In this document: in pieces, positions 4,516 to 5,488 of the stretch
Layout: each line of letters starts with the position of its first letter
Position numbering within the stretch: position 1 is the first letter of the stretch
NCBI GenBank assembly: GCA_030840665.1
Contig: JAVEEB010000239.1
Location: forward strand, 1-5,488
Length of the DNA: 5,488 nt
Reading direction: 5' to 3'
Source: Frankiaceae bacterium
GTDB taxonomy: Bacteria > Actinomycetota > Actinomycetes > JAVEEB01
Notes under the pieces: model-generated
Told to the model about the DNA's origin: nothing
Databases searched by the model: none
The model's input: the letters and a program-made list of their open reading frames with translations, nothing else
Position numbers and translations under genes: made by a program

Positions 4516-5025
4516 CTATTCGCCGACGGCACCGTCGATCGACTGACGGATGAAGTCCGCGTGCCCCGCGTGCCGGGCCGTCTCCTCGATCAGGTGCAGC
4601 ACGATCCACCGCAGGGTCCACGGCCCGCCCCGCTTCCGCGTGCCGGTGGACAGGTCGTCGGGGAGGTGCGCGGCCAGTGCTGCGTCCGTGCGGGCCGCGG
4701 CGGCGACGTACAACGCCACAAGCGCGTCGGGTGAGTCATCGGGAGCGCTGTGGAACTCCCAGTCAGGGTCCTGCCCGAACGGCGCGCTCGCCCACGGCTC
4801 GGGGTCGGGCACGCCGAGAAACACCGCCTGGATCCAGAAGTCCTCAACGTACGCAAGGTGTTTCACCAGCCCGGCCAGCGTGAGTGACGACGGCGCCACG
4901 GTCGCGCCGAGTTGCTGCTGGTCGAGGCCGGCCGCCTTCGTGAGCACCGTGGCCCGTTGGTACGCAAGGTAGGCGGCCAGGGCCGTGCGTTCGTCGGTGA
5001 CCGGCTGGGGGTCGATGCGCTCCAT
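4516..5025 (-). CDS. DinB/DUF664-family protein (putative metal-dependent transferase fold)
   Basis: This 169-residue protein is predicted to be a DinB-like four-helix bundle. Marks of the DUF664 branch are LAGLVKHLAYVEDFWIQ (residues 50-66, His56), the tryptophan- and proline-rich middle (DPEPWASAPFGQDPDWEF), and WTLRWIVLHLIEETARHAGHADFIR (136-160, with His144, His152 and His155). His56 and the HxxxH-like pair in ARHAGHAD are the likely metal ligands. Family members include thiol (mycothiol or bacillithiol)-dependent transferases, but most have no known substrate. I chose the ATG at 5025 because a longer frame would run into the upstream gene and add 38 residues of non-family Arg/Ser-rich sequence. 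Only a weak GGCAGG lies upstream. It follows the AI-2E-type gene by 31 bp on the same strand, so the two are probably co-transcribed. Confidence 0.9.
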   Translation of the reverse strand: MERIDPQPVTDERTALAAYLAYQRATVLTKAAGLDQQQLGATVAPSSLTLAGLVKHLAYVEDFWIQAVFLGVPDPEPWASAPFGQDPDWEFHSAPDDSPDALVALYVAAAARTDAALAAHLPDDLSTGTRKRGGPWTLRWIVLHLIEETARHAGHADFIRQSIDGAVGE

Positions 5026-5056
5026 GGCTACAGCCTGCCAGGAACGATGGTCGGCG

Positions 5057-5488
5057 CTACGCGGCTTCCTGTCTGGGCAGGAAGACCTCGCGCGAAATGA
5101 GCTGCACCGCGGCGGCGGCCGGCACCGCGATGAGGGCACCGATCATCCCCAGCAGCGCAGCGCCGAAGAGTGCGGCGATGACCGTGGCCGCAGCCGGCAC
5201 GTTGACCGCCCGGAGCATCACCTTGGGCACGAGCACGTAGTTCTCGAACTGCTGGTACGCGAGGAGCGCCAGCAGCGTGACCACCGCTGCGGGGATGCCG
5301 TGCAGCAACGCCACCAGGACCGCCACCACGGTGCCGATCGTGGCGCCGACCAGCGGGATCAGGTCCGTGACCCCCATGAGGAGGGCGAGCGGCAGCGGGT
5401 AGGGCACGCCGATCAGGTAAAAGGCGATCGCCGAGTACACCGTGATGACGACGCTCGTGATGATGTTGCCGAGGACGTAGCCGCCGAT
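5057..5488 (-). CDS. AI-2E/PerM-family membrane transporter, C-terminal part (5' end outside window)
   Basis: The last 143 residues of a polytopic membrane protein are visible; the gene continues beyond the right edge. The visible start is GGYVLGNIITSVVITVY, matching the family's GG-x-x-x-G(Q/N) segment. Then come the short loop GVPYPLPLALLMG, the signature TDLIPLVGATIG, hydrophobic segments (about IGTVVAVLVALLHGIPAAVVTL in two parts), the conserved QQFENYVLVPKVM motif, and a final hydrophobic stretch ending in VFLPRQEAA. Members include TqsA, YdiK and YhhT/PerM, and some sodium/proton antiporters; the name AI-2 exporter applies only to a few, so the substrate is unknown. An internal GTG at 5440 is not the start, since family sequence continues upstream of it. 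Confidence 0.92.
   Translation of the reverse strand: MGGYVLGNIITSVVITVYSAIAFYLIGVPYPLPLALLMGVTDLIPLVGATIGTVVAVLVALLHGIPAAVVTLLALLAYQQFENYVLVPKVMLRAVNVPAAATVIAALFGAALLGMIGALIAVPAAAAVQLISREVFLPRQEAA

Noticed and set aside
5026..5139. Longer N-terminus for the DinB-family protein
   Set aside because: It would overlap the end of the AI-2E-family gene and add 38 residues of Arg/Ser/Pro-rich sequence absent from the family. The ATG at 5025 begins the recognisable domain.

Overview
The window is a high-GC, gene-dense chromosomal segment of an actinobacterium. The evidence is the mycobacterial/actinomycete-type MurA with Asp at the usual catalytic Cys position, strong G/C third-position codon use, a probable leaderless promoter (TANNNT -10 just ahead of an ATG), and a small CxxC protein coupled to an alpha/beta hydrolase, an arrangement I associate with actinomycetes. 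The exact genus cannot be named from the sequence.

Layout, left to right. Plus strand: the murA gene (peptidoglycan synthesis; start lies just left of the window), carrying an in-frame, gap-free tandem duplication of exactly 300 bp. Then a 274-bp intergenic region with a dyad-like element, followed by an orphan STAS-domain anti-sigma-factor-antagonist-like gene. Next is a tightly coupled three-gene set: a 71-aa putative zinc-binding protein, an alpha/beta hydrolase (ATGA overlap), and a second alpha/beta hydrolase whose coding sequence contains three 27-bp tandem repeats. Minus strand, converging on these: the 3' part of an AI-2E/PerM-family membrane transporter gene (running in from the right edge) and a DinB/DUF664-family protein 31 bp downstream of it.

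The convergent 3' ends are separated by about 450 bp of non-coding DNA, almost entirely an array of four imperfect repeats. Each unit has a palindromic head (13-nt arms, 10-nt loop, best paired in unit 2) and a G-run tail. In units 2, 3 and 4 the tail meets the usual G-quadruplex pattern on the plus strand. A copy of the last bases of the DinB gene, including its stop codon, is embedded in the middle of the array, which shows how the array grew.

The genes are mostly housekeeping or general-metabolism types, and I see no defence system, mobile element, CRISPR or RNA gene. The notable theme is repeated local tandem duplication at three scales (300 bp in murA, 27 bp in the second hydrolase, about 100/215 bp in the convergent intergenic region).
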